Shown here piece after piece: positions 1 through 5,687 of a stretch of 16,119 nucleotides of DNA. A model generated the notes under the pieces. It ran no database searches, was not told the origin of the DNA, and saw only the letters and a program-made list of their open reading frames with translations. Source of the DNA: CAVPRW01 sp046727435 [NCBI: bacterium]. GTDB lineage: Bacteria; Tectomicrobia; Entotheonellia; J063. The DNA is taken from contig JBKPCR010000379.1 of NCBI GenBank assembly GCA_046727435.1, forward strand, positions 1-16,119. The letters are read 5' to 3'. The position numbers and the translations under genes are program-made. Numbering within the stretch: the first letter of the stretch is position 1; every line of letters begins with the position of its first letter.

Positions 1-1
1 G

Positions 2-406
2 GCCTGCAGCGGGAAAGACATCTTTTACGAAGCATGGGAGCAGGCACTTCATGCTTTTCTATATTATAAACATTATTTGCCAAAAGGCCGTTTCTTGCCC
101 ATTGATCCAGAATATACACCTGCAAGTTATACAGTTGATTACATAATCGTCGTAGTAAACTCGCTCAATACTTTTTTTAGGCGAGATCCCATCGCTAAAA
201 CCTCATCGCCAATCAATAAAAACTTTTTATTGCTAGTTAATTATTCTTATCCGATATCTTCAAGTGATATGCAAAGGCATCAGGTGATGAAAAACTTTTT
301 TATCGATATAGTCAGTTTCCCTGTTCTTGAAAGCTTCTTGGAAAATTTGGAGCAAAACGACATAGCAATTATAACCGACAGGATATGGCAAAATCTAATG
401 CGATAA
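2..406 (+). CDS. Unknown protein, 3' end only
   Basis: The frame is open from the first bases of the window to TAA at 404-406, so this is the C-terminal 134 residues of a protein that starts outside. The stretch is AT-rich and uses A/T-ending codons, unlike the GC-rich genes that follow, which suggests horizontal acquisition. The visible protein is rich in aromatic and hydrophobic residues (YTVDYIIVVVNSL near the middle, FFIDIVSFPVLESFLENL near the end) and ends NLMR. It has no signal peptide or obvious transmembrane helix in the part seen. I do not recognise the family. A TTG at 77 could serve as a start, but no ribosome binding site precedes it and the frame continues upstream, so a partial gene is more likely. 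Confidence 0.55.
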   Translation, partial: ACSGKDIFYEAWEQALHAFLYYKHYLPKGRFLPIDPEYTPASYTVDYIIVVVNSLNTFFRRDPIAKTSSPINKNFLLLVNYSYPISSSDMQRHQVMKNFFIDIVSFPVLESFLENLEQNDIAIITDRIWQNLMR

Positions 407-519
407 TGTGATGTGCCAGAAAATAATAGAATGCTTTTTATTTATCCATAACCTCATCGTTGTATGCATTACCTCTCACCCAAAACTCTCCTCCTCTTCC
501 TTCTCCCCCTGCTTTCGTA

Positions 520-798
520 TCAGAGCAAACGTGGCTGATGCCCGGACGTCTTCTCCTCCTCGATCTGTTGTAGGAGCTGTGCCATCCTCTTCTCCTGCTC
601 CAACAACACTGCCATCACGATCGTCTCAAACGGCCACGGCCGCGATACCATAACGCCGGCCTGAATATGGAGCTTGGCACAATCGAAGAGCTGATCAAAG
701 ACCATCTGATCTTCTTTTGACAGCGCACGTTTGAACGGCGCCCATCTGCGGCGTTCATGTTCAATGAGTTGGCTGAACGGCGGAAGGGTTTTGCCCAT
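520..798 (-). CDS. Small conserved protein of unknown function
   Basis: This encodes 92 residues starting MGKTLPPFSQLIEHERRRW. A GGAGGT ribosome binding site lies nine bases before the ATG. The pattern (proline-rich start, an ERRRWAPFKRAL helix, KEDQ..FDQLFDCAK, then PFETIVMAVLLEQEKR and a Q/E-rich helical tail) resembles a family of small uncharacterised bacterial proteins that I remember without a function. The last third is probably coiled coil (LLEQEKRMAQLLQQIEEEK). There is no membrane segment or signal peptide. It is transcribed away from the gene at 1022 and has its own promoter at 865-893. A role cannot be assigned. The reading is supported by the ribosome binding site, the promoter and the amino-acid pattern. 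Confidence 0.75.
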   Translation of the reverse strand: MGKTLPPFSQLIEHERRRWAPFKRALSKEDQMVFDQLFDCAKLHIQAGVMVSRPWPFETIVMAVLLEQEKRMAQLLQQIEEEKTSGHQPRLL

Positions 799-864
799 CG
801 GGTGTGTACCTCCAACAGCATGGCCTGCAGGGGTAAGAGCTCGGGAGTATCACGCTGGCCAACG

Positions 865-893
865 AATATATCAACGATTTGTTGATGTCACAA
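865..893 (-). promoter_or_regulatory. Sigma70-like promoter with inverted repeat in the spacer
   Basis: Read on the minus strand, TTGTGA (893-888) and TATATT (870-865) are separated by 17 bases and lie about 70 bases before the start of the gene at 798. The inverted repeat ATCAAC-GATTT-GTTGAT (870-886) fills the spacer and touches the -10 box. A repressor bound there would block the promoter, so it is a candidate operator. The promoter elements are seen directly; regulation is inferred. Confidence 0.5.
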
Positions 894-939
894 TCGCTGC
901 CTGAATGCGTGTCCGTTTTCCTTGGCCAGTTCTCTCCTC

Positions 940-967
940 TTGCATCCCCCACTGAAACGCCTATAAT
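940..967 (+). promoter_or_regulatory. Putative promoter with perfect -10 box
   Basis: A perfect TATAAT at 962-967 is preceded, 16 bases upstream, by the weak -35 TTGCAT at 940-945. It lies about 55 bases before the ATG at 1022. The -10 box is strong and the -35 box matches only in its TTG. Confidence 0.4.
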
Positions 968-1021
968 CCCCAGCTAATCCATCATCCCTACACTCCCTCA
1001 CCTCGGAAAGCGAGCGCTCCG

Positions 1022-1336
1022 ATGGCCGACCAGCCCTCCGACATCCGGTTTGAAGACATCCCCTTGGACCAAGCCCGGCTCATGGGCCGGGGTCCCCGCA
1101 TGGAGCCGATGCTCTACGACACGCTCCGCCAGAAAATTCAGTCGCTCTCGAGCGACGCCGTCCGCATCCATCTGGGCCCGGAGATCAGGCCAGAGCGGAT
1201 GAAAAACTACATCCTGCGCATCGCGCGCGAGCTCGACGTCCCCATCACCGTCCGCCGTGTACCCGGCGGCGTGATCTTCTGGCGCTCCAGCGAGGAAGAT
1301 CTCCAGCAGGCCCAGGAAGCCGCTATATACAGCTAA
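1022..1336 (+). CDS. Conserved small protein, 'MGRGPRMEPM' family, copy 1
   Basis: This encodes 104 residues, MADQPSDIRFEDIPLDQAR followed by MGRGPRMEPMLYDTLRQKIQSL and a core ending in RRVPGGVIFWRSSEED. The copy at 8052 is the same protein with only scattered substitutions over the first 100 residues, so this is a real, selected gene. The strongly basic, helical middle (QKIQSL, ERMKNYILRIAREL) followed by a short beta-rich piece (VPITVRRVPGGVIFW) would suit a small nucleic-acid-binding or adaptor protein, but that is inference. This copy ends QEAAIYS, while copy 2 continues for about 26 more basic residues, so copy 1 has lost or replaced its tail. A weak GGAAAG precedes the ATG and a strong terminator follows directly. 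Confidence 0.85.
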   Translation: MADQPSDIRFEDIPLDQARLMGRGPRMEPMLYDTLRQKIQSLSSDAVRIHLGPEIRPERMKNYILRIARELDVPITVRRVPGGVIFWRSSEEDLQQAQEAAIYS

Positions 1337-1344
1337 CCAACCAA

Positions 1345-1385
1345 AAAGCCCCAGCAGCATCGCTGCCTGGGCTTTGTCTTTTCTT
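1345..1385 (+). terminator. Intrinsic terminator
   Basis: AAAGCCC pairs with GGGCTTT around an inner GCAGC-ATC-GCTGC stem, followed by GTCTTTTCTTT. It lies nine bases after the stop of the gene at 1022. Its core is nearly identical to the terminator at 2169-2209. Confidence 0.85.
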
Positions 1386-1434
1386 TGCCTTAGCAAGTTT
1401 TCCCACCCCTACCGCTTAAAGTTTTGTATTTGCC

Positions 1435-1470
1435 CTCACTTCGCTGCTCTGGAGCTACGCCGGGCGCAGC
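1435..1470. repeat. 36-base insertion with imperfect hairpins
   Basis: Compared with the paralogous stretch at 10996/10997, exactly 36 extra bases are present between matching flanks (TGTATTTGCC before, AATA-C/G-C after). The insertion contains GCTC-TG-GAGC directly followed by TACGC-CGG-GCGCA, the second with one mismatch. It is a multiple of three. Confidence 0.5.
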
Positions 1471-1511
1471 AATACCTCTGCGTACATGCCGAGTCACGGC
1501 ATCCACACTTC

Positions 1512-1541
1512 TCTGCCTACGGCAGATCTCCCGAAGGGAGA
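1512..1541. repeat. 30-base insertion made of two perfect adjacent hairpins
   Basis: The stretch is exactly TCTGCC-TAC-GGCAGA (1512-1526) followed without a gap by TCTCCC-GAA-GGGAGA (1527-1541). Each has a six-base perfect stem and a three-base loop. The paralogous sequence at 11037/11038 lacks precisely these 30 bases, while both flanks match. Two 15-base units of the same architecture look like a discrete inserted element or a templated replication error. Confidence 0.65.
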
Positions 1542-1711
1542 CAGCTGCTCCCCGTCCCTGAGCAGAGGTAGCTCAACCACGTAGGTGGACACACCATGGG
1601 CGGTATCGGTTGCGCTGCGTTCCAGTGGGCGGCTCCTGATATATTGGCACGTCGGTCTTCTGGTTGAGGTCAAAATGTACACCATGATCATACATCGTAT
1701 TCATTGGCGAC

Positions 1712-1725
1712 ATATGATATCATAT
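1712..1725. promoter_or_regulatory. Perfect 14-base palindrome upstream of the gene at 1785
   Basis: ATATGATATCATAT is perfectly self-complementary and lies 59 bases before the ATG at 1785. It contains the -10-like TATGAT. I see no convincing -35 box. It could be an operator or part of a promoter. Confidence 0.35.
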
Positions 1726-1784
1726 CTCGGGTTTTGAGCAGCATTGTGCTCCGAAGAGCACGGAGGAATCGAAGGAGGTGTCTC

Positions 1785-2138
1785 ATGAACATCCCTCAAT
1801 GGTGGAAACCAGCCTTCTGGGGTATCGCTATCGGCGCGGTGGGGATCATGATCCTCGGCTTTGCCTGGTGGGGGTGGGTCCTCGGCAGCACCGCGGAGCG
1901 CATGGCCAACGAACGGGCTGGCACAGCCGTGACGGCCATCCTGGTCCCCATCTGCGTGGAGCGATTCATGGGGCAGACCGATGCGGCGGCAAAGCTGACA
2001 GAATTCCAGAAAACCGCTTCCTGGCAGCAAAGTCAACTGATTGAACAAGGTGGGTGGGCGACCATGGCGGGCAATAAAGACCCGAATACGGCGGTGGCAC
2101 GGATGTGCGCCCAACAGCTCGTGAACCGCAAAGTCTAG
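1785..2138 (+). CDS. Membrane-anchored small protein of unknown function
   Basis: This encodes 117 residues. The ATG at 1785 is chosen because GAAGGAGGTG precedes it at ideal spacing; the frame is open further upstream but without a ribosome binding site. Residues about 9-33 (AFWGIAIGAVGIMILGFAWWGWVL) form one transmembrane helix. The remainder has the pattern TAVTAILVPICVERFM, AAAKLTEFQK, SWQQSQLIEQGGWATMAG, VARMCAQQL with two cysteines. I remember this as a widespread uncharacterised family in environmental proteobacteria and relatives, with a conserved GGWATM motif. The helix-rich part probably lies outside the membrane on the periplasmic side. There is no partner gene next to it, and a terminator follows 30 bases after the stop. 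Confidence 0.85.
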   Translation: MNIPQWWKPAFWGIAIGAVGIMILGFAWWGWVLGSTAERMANERAGTAVTAILVPICVERFMGQTDAAAKLTEFQKTASWQQSQLIEQGGWATMAGNKDPNTAVARMCAQQLVNRKV

Positions 2139-2168
2139 CCTGCTCGCAAGCACAGAACGAAGGAACCC

Positions 2169-2209
2169 AAAAGCCCCAGCAGCATCGCTGCCGGGGCTTT
2201 GCCTTTTCT
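2169..2209 (+). terminator. Intrinsic terminator
   Basis: AAAGCCCC pairs with GGGGCTTT around GCAGC-ATC-GCTGC, followed by GCCTTTTCTC. It ends the transcript of the gene at 1785 and is nearly identical to the terminator at 1345-1385. Confidence 0.85.
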
Positions 2210-2473
2210 CCCTCCAGCTATTTCCCCCTCTGTGTCTCCAGGATATACCGGATAGCGGGCCATCACCGGACAGCTTATACTTTTATATTGGTGTTCTCTG
2301 TGCGGCTGATGCCGTTGATGGGTGCCATTGGGATAGCCTGAAACTGCGGCAGTTGCCGGTGAGGATTCCCCCCATGCCGTCATCGTCTGACAACCCGTCA
2401 TCAATTCTTCCGTCTCTACCAAGTCTCTCCCCACAATCCCATTTCCTTCTAAGGCCCCAACTCCTGATTCGCC
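2210..2473. other. Intergenic stretch without a recognisable gene
   Basis: Open frames on either strand here lack ribosome binding sites and have no protein-like composition. The second half is pyrimidine-rich. I see nothing more in it. Confidence 0.5.
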
Positions 2474-2498
2474 TATAAGCTCCTCCCCATGGAGGAGC
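2474..2498 (+). promoter_or_regulatory. -10-like box and leader hairpin
   Basis: TATAAG (2474-2479) is followed immediately by a perfect eight-base stem, GCTCCTCC-CCAT-GGAGGAGC (2479-2498). It lies about 55 bases before the start of the broken secreted-protein gene. No good -35 box is visible. The hairpin would form in the leader or act as an operator. Confidence 0.3.
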
Positions 2499-2554
2499 AT
2501 CACCTGGCTTCCCGCCTCACCTTCCAACACGCCACCGGAACAAGGGGTCACATC

Positions 2555-3009
2555 ATGCGATGTTCGCGTTCGAGCAGACGCTGGGAACAGCTATGGTATG
2601 TGTGGATGCTTGCGCTGCTGATGCTGGGGACTATCATGGCGGAAGGGACGCCGGTGCAGGCTGCCCCTTTGTCAGCTATTCCATACATCTCTTTTCAGGG
2701 CGAAACTCTTTCTCTGTATCCTTGGTATGTTGACAAGATTGTGCTGCTGACCCGCAGCGGATCGCTGGATGAGCAAGCCATGCAAGGGATTGTGACCGGT
2801 ACGGACATACGTGCGGAGCAGGATGCGCCTACTTAGGCTTTACGGGCATCGAAATCATGTCAACGTACTTCGGCGCGCTGAATGACGGATACGTCCAGCA
2901 TGGGCAGTATGATCAGATACCGTTCGAGGAATATAATCCGGACATAGCCTACCCTCGGTGTATCCCATCGCATAAAAAACCCCGAGCGCATCACGCCCAG
3001 GGCTTCTAA
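2555..3009 (+). pseudogene. Broken secreted protein, frameshifted and truncated
   Basis: The first piece (2555-2836) encodes a basic N-terminus, a hydrophobic signal peptide (about residues 13-37, ending VQAAP) and YISFQGETLSLYPWYVDKIV followed by TRSGSLDEQAM. It then drifts into an unrelated tail and stops. From 2812 another frame encodes CGAGCAYLGFTGIE, then MSTYFGALNDGYVQHGQYDQIPF, which reads as a continuation of the same kind of protein. I recall a family of secreted proteins with a TCGAGCAY-GATGIE motif and a similar 'YDQVLFYE' segment, where tens of residues separate the two parts. Here they almost touch, so an internal deletion that also changed frame is likely. The second piece ends at TAA 3007-3009 inside an opposing terminator, well before the expected C-terminus. 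The original function is unknown. Confidence 0.6.
2974..3003 (-). terminator. Intrinsic terminator of the minus-strand pair
   Basis: On the minus strand CCCTGGGCG and CGCTCGGGG pair (with G-T wobbles) around a five-base loop and are followed by six T. It lies 60 bases beyond the stop of the gene at 3064. It is related in sequence to the element at 7829-7863. Confidence 0.75.
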
Positions 3010-3063
3010 CTCCCCTTCTCCACTCACTAGGGAAAAGCATATCCAAGGTGCTATCTATCGCGA

Positions 3064-3387
3064 CTACCGCCCATGAACCTTCGTCCCAATCGCCTTCTCC
3101 TCAAGCGTCCCCAACTCCACGAGCAGATCCTCAAGGGAAAATCCCTCCTCGATCTCAATCCGCCAGAGCCGGTTCTCCTCCGCCCAAAAGGCATAGATTG
3201 AGCCCATGAGCGTGCTCTCTTCCTGCATCGTCACCGTGTTCCAGGGGTGCGTGTAGATGTTAATCGCTCCGGAGCGTGCATCATACCGCCCGCCCTTCTC
3301 GACGTCCTCGGTGCGAGCCAGATCGAACAGCGCTTGTAGTTGGTCCGGTGAGTACCGAAAATCCACCTCAACGGCGATTGTCTTCAT
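3064..3387 (-). CDS. Small acidic protein of unknown function
   Basis: This encodes 107 residues. The start at 3387 (MKTIAVEVDFRYSPDQL) is chosen because GGGGAGGT lies six bases upstream; the longer reading from 3414 has no such site. The protein opens with a beta strand, then a helix (SPDQLQALFDLAR), GGRYDARSGAINIYTHPWN, a hydrophobic piece (MGSIYAFWAEENRLWRIEIEEG) and an acidic helix (SLEDLLVELGTLEEKA). There is no signal peptide or membrane segment. I do not recognise the family. It follows the small frame at 3402-3545 by 14 bases, so the two are probably translated from one message, with a terminator at 2974-3003. Confidence 0.7.
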   Translation of the reverse strand: MKTIAVEVDFRYSPDQLQALFDLARTEDVEKGGRYDARSGAINIYTHPWNTVTMQEESTLMGSIYAFWAEENRLWRIEIEEGFSLEDLLVELGTLEEKAIGTKVHGR

Positions 3388-3401
3388 CGCTACCTCCCCA
3401 C

Positions 3402-3545
3402 CTACTGTGCCCACGGCATGATGCCCCTTCCGAATTTGATCTCGTCTTCTTCACGCTTCTCAAGAGTGTAATATTCGGCGTCCTCGACCGTTTTGCCATC
3501 GAGTCCCAACCACTCCACCAGGAACGATTCTCCCAGGCCGAACAC
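3402..3545 (-). CDS. Possible 47-residue protein upstream of the gene at 3387
   Basis: A GTG at 3545, preceded by AAGGAACAGGA, opens a frame reading VFGLGESFLVEWLGLDGKTV and continuing through EDAEYYTLEKREEDEIKFG to PWAQ, with TAG at 3404-3402. The mix of acidic residues and a hydrophobic strand looks protein-like, and the stop sits 14 bases before the next start. The same frame has stops just upstream, so it could also be the C-terminal remnant of a longer gene. I do not recognise it. Confidence 0.4.
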   Translation of the reverse strand: MFGLGESFLVEWLGLDGKTVEDAEYYTLEKREEDEIKFGRGIMPWAQ

Positions 3546-3915
3546 TCCTGTTCCTTGACTGTTCAGCGCAACCTATCCTCTGGTCCCGTCCTAGTTTATG
3601 AGACGCTGTCCGACCCTAATACTGGTGTGCTGCATGATATACCTCTGATTGGCAAAGAACATCCTTTGAGTGCCGAGGGGATCCCGGCACGCCGGGCCTC
3701 CCCTCTTCGTCGACTTTCATTTCAAGGCGTTTTTGAGGTTCAGGCAGCGACAGGCCTCATCCGTTCCGTACAATGGCTCCAGCAGCGGGAGCCTCGGACG
3801 AGACCCCAGGGCGGGAACCCTACAAACCAAAGCCGCAAAGCAAATTCATAACCCTCCCTGCTCTTACGATGAGGGCAAGAAGCCAGACGGTCAAGCCCTT
3901 TGCTCTTCATAATCA
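3546..3915. other. Stretch without a recognisable gene
   Basis: The plus strand has a long open frame from 3276 to 3851, but it runs antisense over the two minus-strand genes, lacks a ribosome binding site and is rich in S, R, P and Q. A hairpin GTGCCG...CGGCAC lies near 3669-3689. Minus-strand frames here contain several stops between protein-like words, so decayed coding sequence is possible but unproven. Confidence 0.4.
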
Positions 3916-3944
3916 TTGACACGTGCTGCACCGCCGACTACACT
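3916..3944 (+). promoter_or_regulatory. Strong sigma70-like promoter of the GYD/ABC operon
   Basis: A consensus TTGACA (3916-3921) and TACACT (3939-3944) are separated by exactly 17 bases. They lie about 80 bases before the GYD start at 4027. The ribosome binding site of that gene sits inside the palindrome GGAGGCCTCC (4016-4025). Confidence 0.7.
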
Positions 3945-4026
3945 CGCGCCAACTCATCATGACTGCATTGTGTCTACCGCACCTCTCTCACGTCGCGCGC
4001 CGGGCTACCCGGCAAGGAGGCCTCCC

Positions 4027-4353
4027 ATGGCACGCTACCTGTTTCAAGCATCCTATACCAGTGAGGCGTGGGCGGCTCAAGTGAGCAATCCGTAGAACCG
4101 CATGGAAGTCATCCGCCCAGTGATTGAACGATTGGGCGGGCGTCTTGAAAGTGCCCATCTCTCCTTTGGGGACTACGACGTCGTGGTGATCGCCGAGATG
4201 CCGGACCATGTCAGTGCGTCGGCCTTCTCACTGGCGGCATCGGCCGGGGGAGGAGTCAAGGCCGTCAAGACCACGCCGCTGATGACCGTCGAGGAAGGGA
4301 TCGAGGCCATGAAGAAGGCGGCAGGCGCGGGGTATCGCCCTCCAGGACGCTAA
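4027..4353 (+). pseudogene. GYD-domain protein interrupted by one TAG codon
   Basis: From ATG 4027, behind GCAAGGAGG, the frame reads MARYLFQASYTSEAWAAQV, SNP, then TAG at 4093-4095. It continues in the same frame as NRMEVIRPVIERLGGRLE, SFGDYDVVVI and KTTPLMTVEEGIEAMKKA to the stop at 4351-4353. This is a complete GYD-domain protein (108 codons; the GDYD motif is intact) except for the one stop. Relatives as I remember them have NPQDR here, so CAG to TAG is the likely change. Translation could restart at ATG 4102, six bases after the TAG, giving an 83-residue C-terminal piece that keeps the GDYD motif but loses the first strand. GYD proteins are small ferredoxin-like-fold proteins without a settled function. 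The gene lies 27 bases before the ABC binding protein and shares its promoter. Confidence 0.8.
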
Positions 4354-4380
4354 TGGTCAGATCGGCGTAAGGACACCACC

Positions 4381-5358
4381 ATGAAGCACACCACGCTTGG
4401 GCTCCTCGTCACCCTCGCCCTGGGCCTCCTTGTGGCCTTGCTCGCCGCCAACGCGCAAGGCCAGCCCGTGCGTATTGGCGTGTTAGGGCCCGCGGAGGAT
4501 CCGCGGTTTTCCGAAGTCGTAGATGGTCTGCAGCAAGGGCTGCTGGCGCAGCGATCTGGAGAGCAAGCCCTGGAGATCATGGAGGCACGGGTGACTCGGG
4601 GAGATCAGACGGGTGCCCGGGCTGCCGTCGAAGGCCTCATCCAGCAGCACGCCGCCGTCCTCTTCGTCATCGGCTCGGAGTTGACCCGACTAGCGCGCGA
4701 AGTGTCCTCAGAGCTCCCGATTGTATTCATTACGCCCGGGGACCCCGTCGCAGCCGGCTTGGTCGCGAGTCTCGCGCGACCCGGCGGTCACATGACGGCG
4801 ATGACGTTCGAATATCCCGAGCTATCCGGCAAACGCCTGGAGCTGTTGAAGGCCATCGTCCCTCAATTGCGTCGTGTGCTGGTCCTCTACGATCCCCGGG
4901 ATGCCTCGCCCAGACAGAGCGTGACCGCCGCACAGGAGGTCGCCGCGCAGTTGGGGATCGTTGTAGTGGAACGTGAGGCACGCAGCCCGGAGGAGATCCG
5001 ACAAGGACTCGCCGCGTTGGACGAGGTGGATGCGCTACTGGGGATTCCTGGTGGGCTGACCTCCGGCTTCTATGAAGAGATGATCCGTGCCGCACATGCC
5101 AAGCGACGCCCGACCATATTCCATGCCCGCACCCGGACGACAATGGAGGCCCTCGCCACCTATGGGACGAGTGATGTGAGTATTGCCCGCCAAGCGGCAC
5201 GGCTGGTACAGAAGATCCTCGCAGGGGCCCAGGCCGGGGATCTCCCGATCGAGCGGCCGATGAAGCTCGAGCTGGTCATTAACCTCAAGACCGCCCAAGC
5301 CCTCGGCCTGACCATTCCCCCAACTCTCCTCTTCCAGGCCGACGAAGTGATCCGATGA
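4381..5358 (+). CDS. ABC transporter substrate-binding protein (ABC_sub_bind family)
   Basis: This encodes 325 residues. An AAGGA lies eight bases before the ATG. Residues 1-28 form a signal peptide (basic start, LLVTLALGLLVALLAANA). The mature part has the family pattern: VRIGVLGPAEDPRF, a long helix, PIVFITPGDPVAAGLVASLARPGG followed by TAMTFEYPELSGKRLELL, RVLVLYDPRD, and the typical C-terminus LGLTIPPTLLFQADEVIR. This matches periplasmic binding proteins of the PF04392 type, related to tryptophan or branched amino-acid binding proteins. The ligand cannot be read from sequence. No permease or ATPase gene follows, so it is an orphan, as is common in this family. It is co-transcribed with the broken GYD gene upstream. 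Confidence 0.92.
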   Translation: MKHTTLGLLVTLALGLLVALLAANAQGQPVRIGVLGPAEDPRFSEVVDGLQQGLLAQRSGEQALEIMEARVTRGDQTGARAAVEGLIQQHAAVLFVIGSELTRLAREVSSELPIVFITPGDPVAAGLVASLARPGGHMTAMTFEYPELSGKRLELLKAIVPQLRRVLVLYDPRDASPRQSVTAAQEVAAQLGIVVVEREARSPEEIRQGLAALDEVDALLGIPGGLTSGFYEEMIRAAHAKRRPTIFHARTRTTMEALATYGTSDVSIARQAARLVQKILAGAQAGDLPIERPMKLELVINLKTAQALGLTIPPTLLFQADEVIR

Positions 5359-5627
5359 CGGCCCTGTCATCGGCGGAATCACACGGCACACACGGTGCGA
5401 GAGGAGCCAGCCATGGTTACTCTTGCTCTATCATGCGGTTCTCCTTCAGGTCCTCTCACAGCTTTCCTGTCGCCTTTCCCTGCCGAGCGTCGTGTACCAT
5501 GGGTACCACACCAACAGCCTTTTATATTCTGGTACTTAATAACTCTTCATAACTTCCTCTTTCCTTCGCTAGTTCCCGCAATCTCCTCCCCTGTCCGTTA
5601 ATCCTCTCCTTGCTCTCCTCCCTGCGT
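5359..5627. other. Intergenic, pyrimidine-rich, no gene seen
   Basis: Just after the ABC gene GATGAC and GTCATC can pair (5355-5372) but no T run follows. Small open frames exist without ribosome binding sites. The stretch from about 5440 is rich in C and T on the plus strand. Nothing else is visible up to a possible -35 (TTGATA, 5628-5633). Confidence 0.5.
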
Positions 5628-5635
5628 TTGATAGT

Positions 5636-5667
5636 GTGTAAATAGTTGATTTACAACTATTTTACAC
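5636..5667. promoter_or_regulatory. Long inverted repeat before the DUF932 operon
   Basis: GTGT-AAATAGTTG, a five-base loop, then CAACTATTT-T-ACAC give a perfect nine-base inner arm and a four-base outer arm with one bulged T. It ends a few bases before the AGAAGGAGG ribosome binding site at about 5673. It is either an operator for an unseen repressor or a leader hairpin. TTGATA (5628-5633) could be a -35 box, but no clear -10 follows. Confidence 0.5.
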
Positions 5668-5687
5668 GCTTCCAGAAGGAGGAACCC

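Larger units (their letters stand above)
1405..1691 (-). pseudogene. Decayed copy of the pectate-lyase C-terminal domain
   Basis: On the minus strand this stretch aligns base for base with the end of the pectate-lyase region at about 10970-11100. Shared protein words are LSY-L/M-CS, TGSS, and KCGCRDSACTQ followed by R/S-Y. Reading frame is lost in three ways: one extra base near 1576-1580, a 30-base insertion (1512-1541) that carries an in-frame TAG, and a 36-base insertion (1435-1470) just before the C-terminus. Above about 1600 only a weak trace (ATDTAHGVSTYV) remains, and no pectate-lyase core is present. This is therefore a fragment left after duplication or deletion, not a functional gene. 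The KGG gene that follows the right-hand copy is absent here, although flanking sequence resembling it (TTAGCAAGTT, then CCCTA and a CGCT-type stretch) is shared. Confidence 0.7.

Noticed and set aside
998-1396. Minus-strand frame over the gene at 1022
   Set aside because: The plus strand is supported by a close paralogue; the same shadow appears opposite that paralogue at 8064-8459.
2855-3046. Minus-strand frame of 63 codons
   Set aside because: It covers the terminator and the pseudogene piece, with no ribosome binding site.
3276-3851. Long plus-strand open frame of 191 codons
   Set aside because: It runs antisense over two likely minus-strand genes, has no ribosome binding site, and its composition (S, R, P, Q) is typical of an antisense frame.
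4730-5200. Minus-strand frame inside the ABC binding-protein gene
   Set aside because: It is a shadow of a well-supported gene and is rich in R, S, H and P.
5355-5601. Two small plus-strand frames after the ABC gene
   Set aside because: No ribosome binding sites and low-complexity, S/F/P-rich translations.
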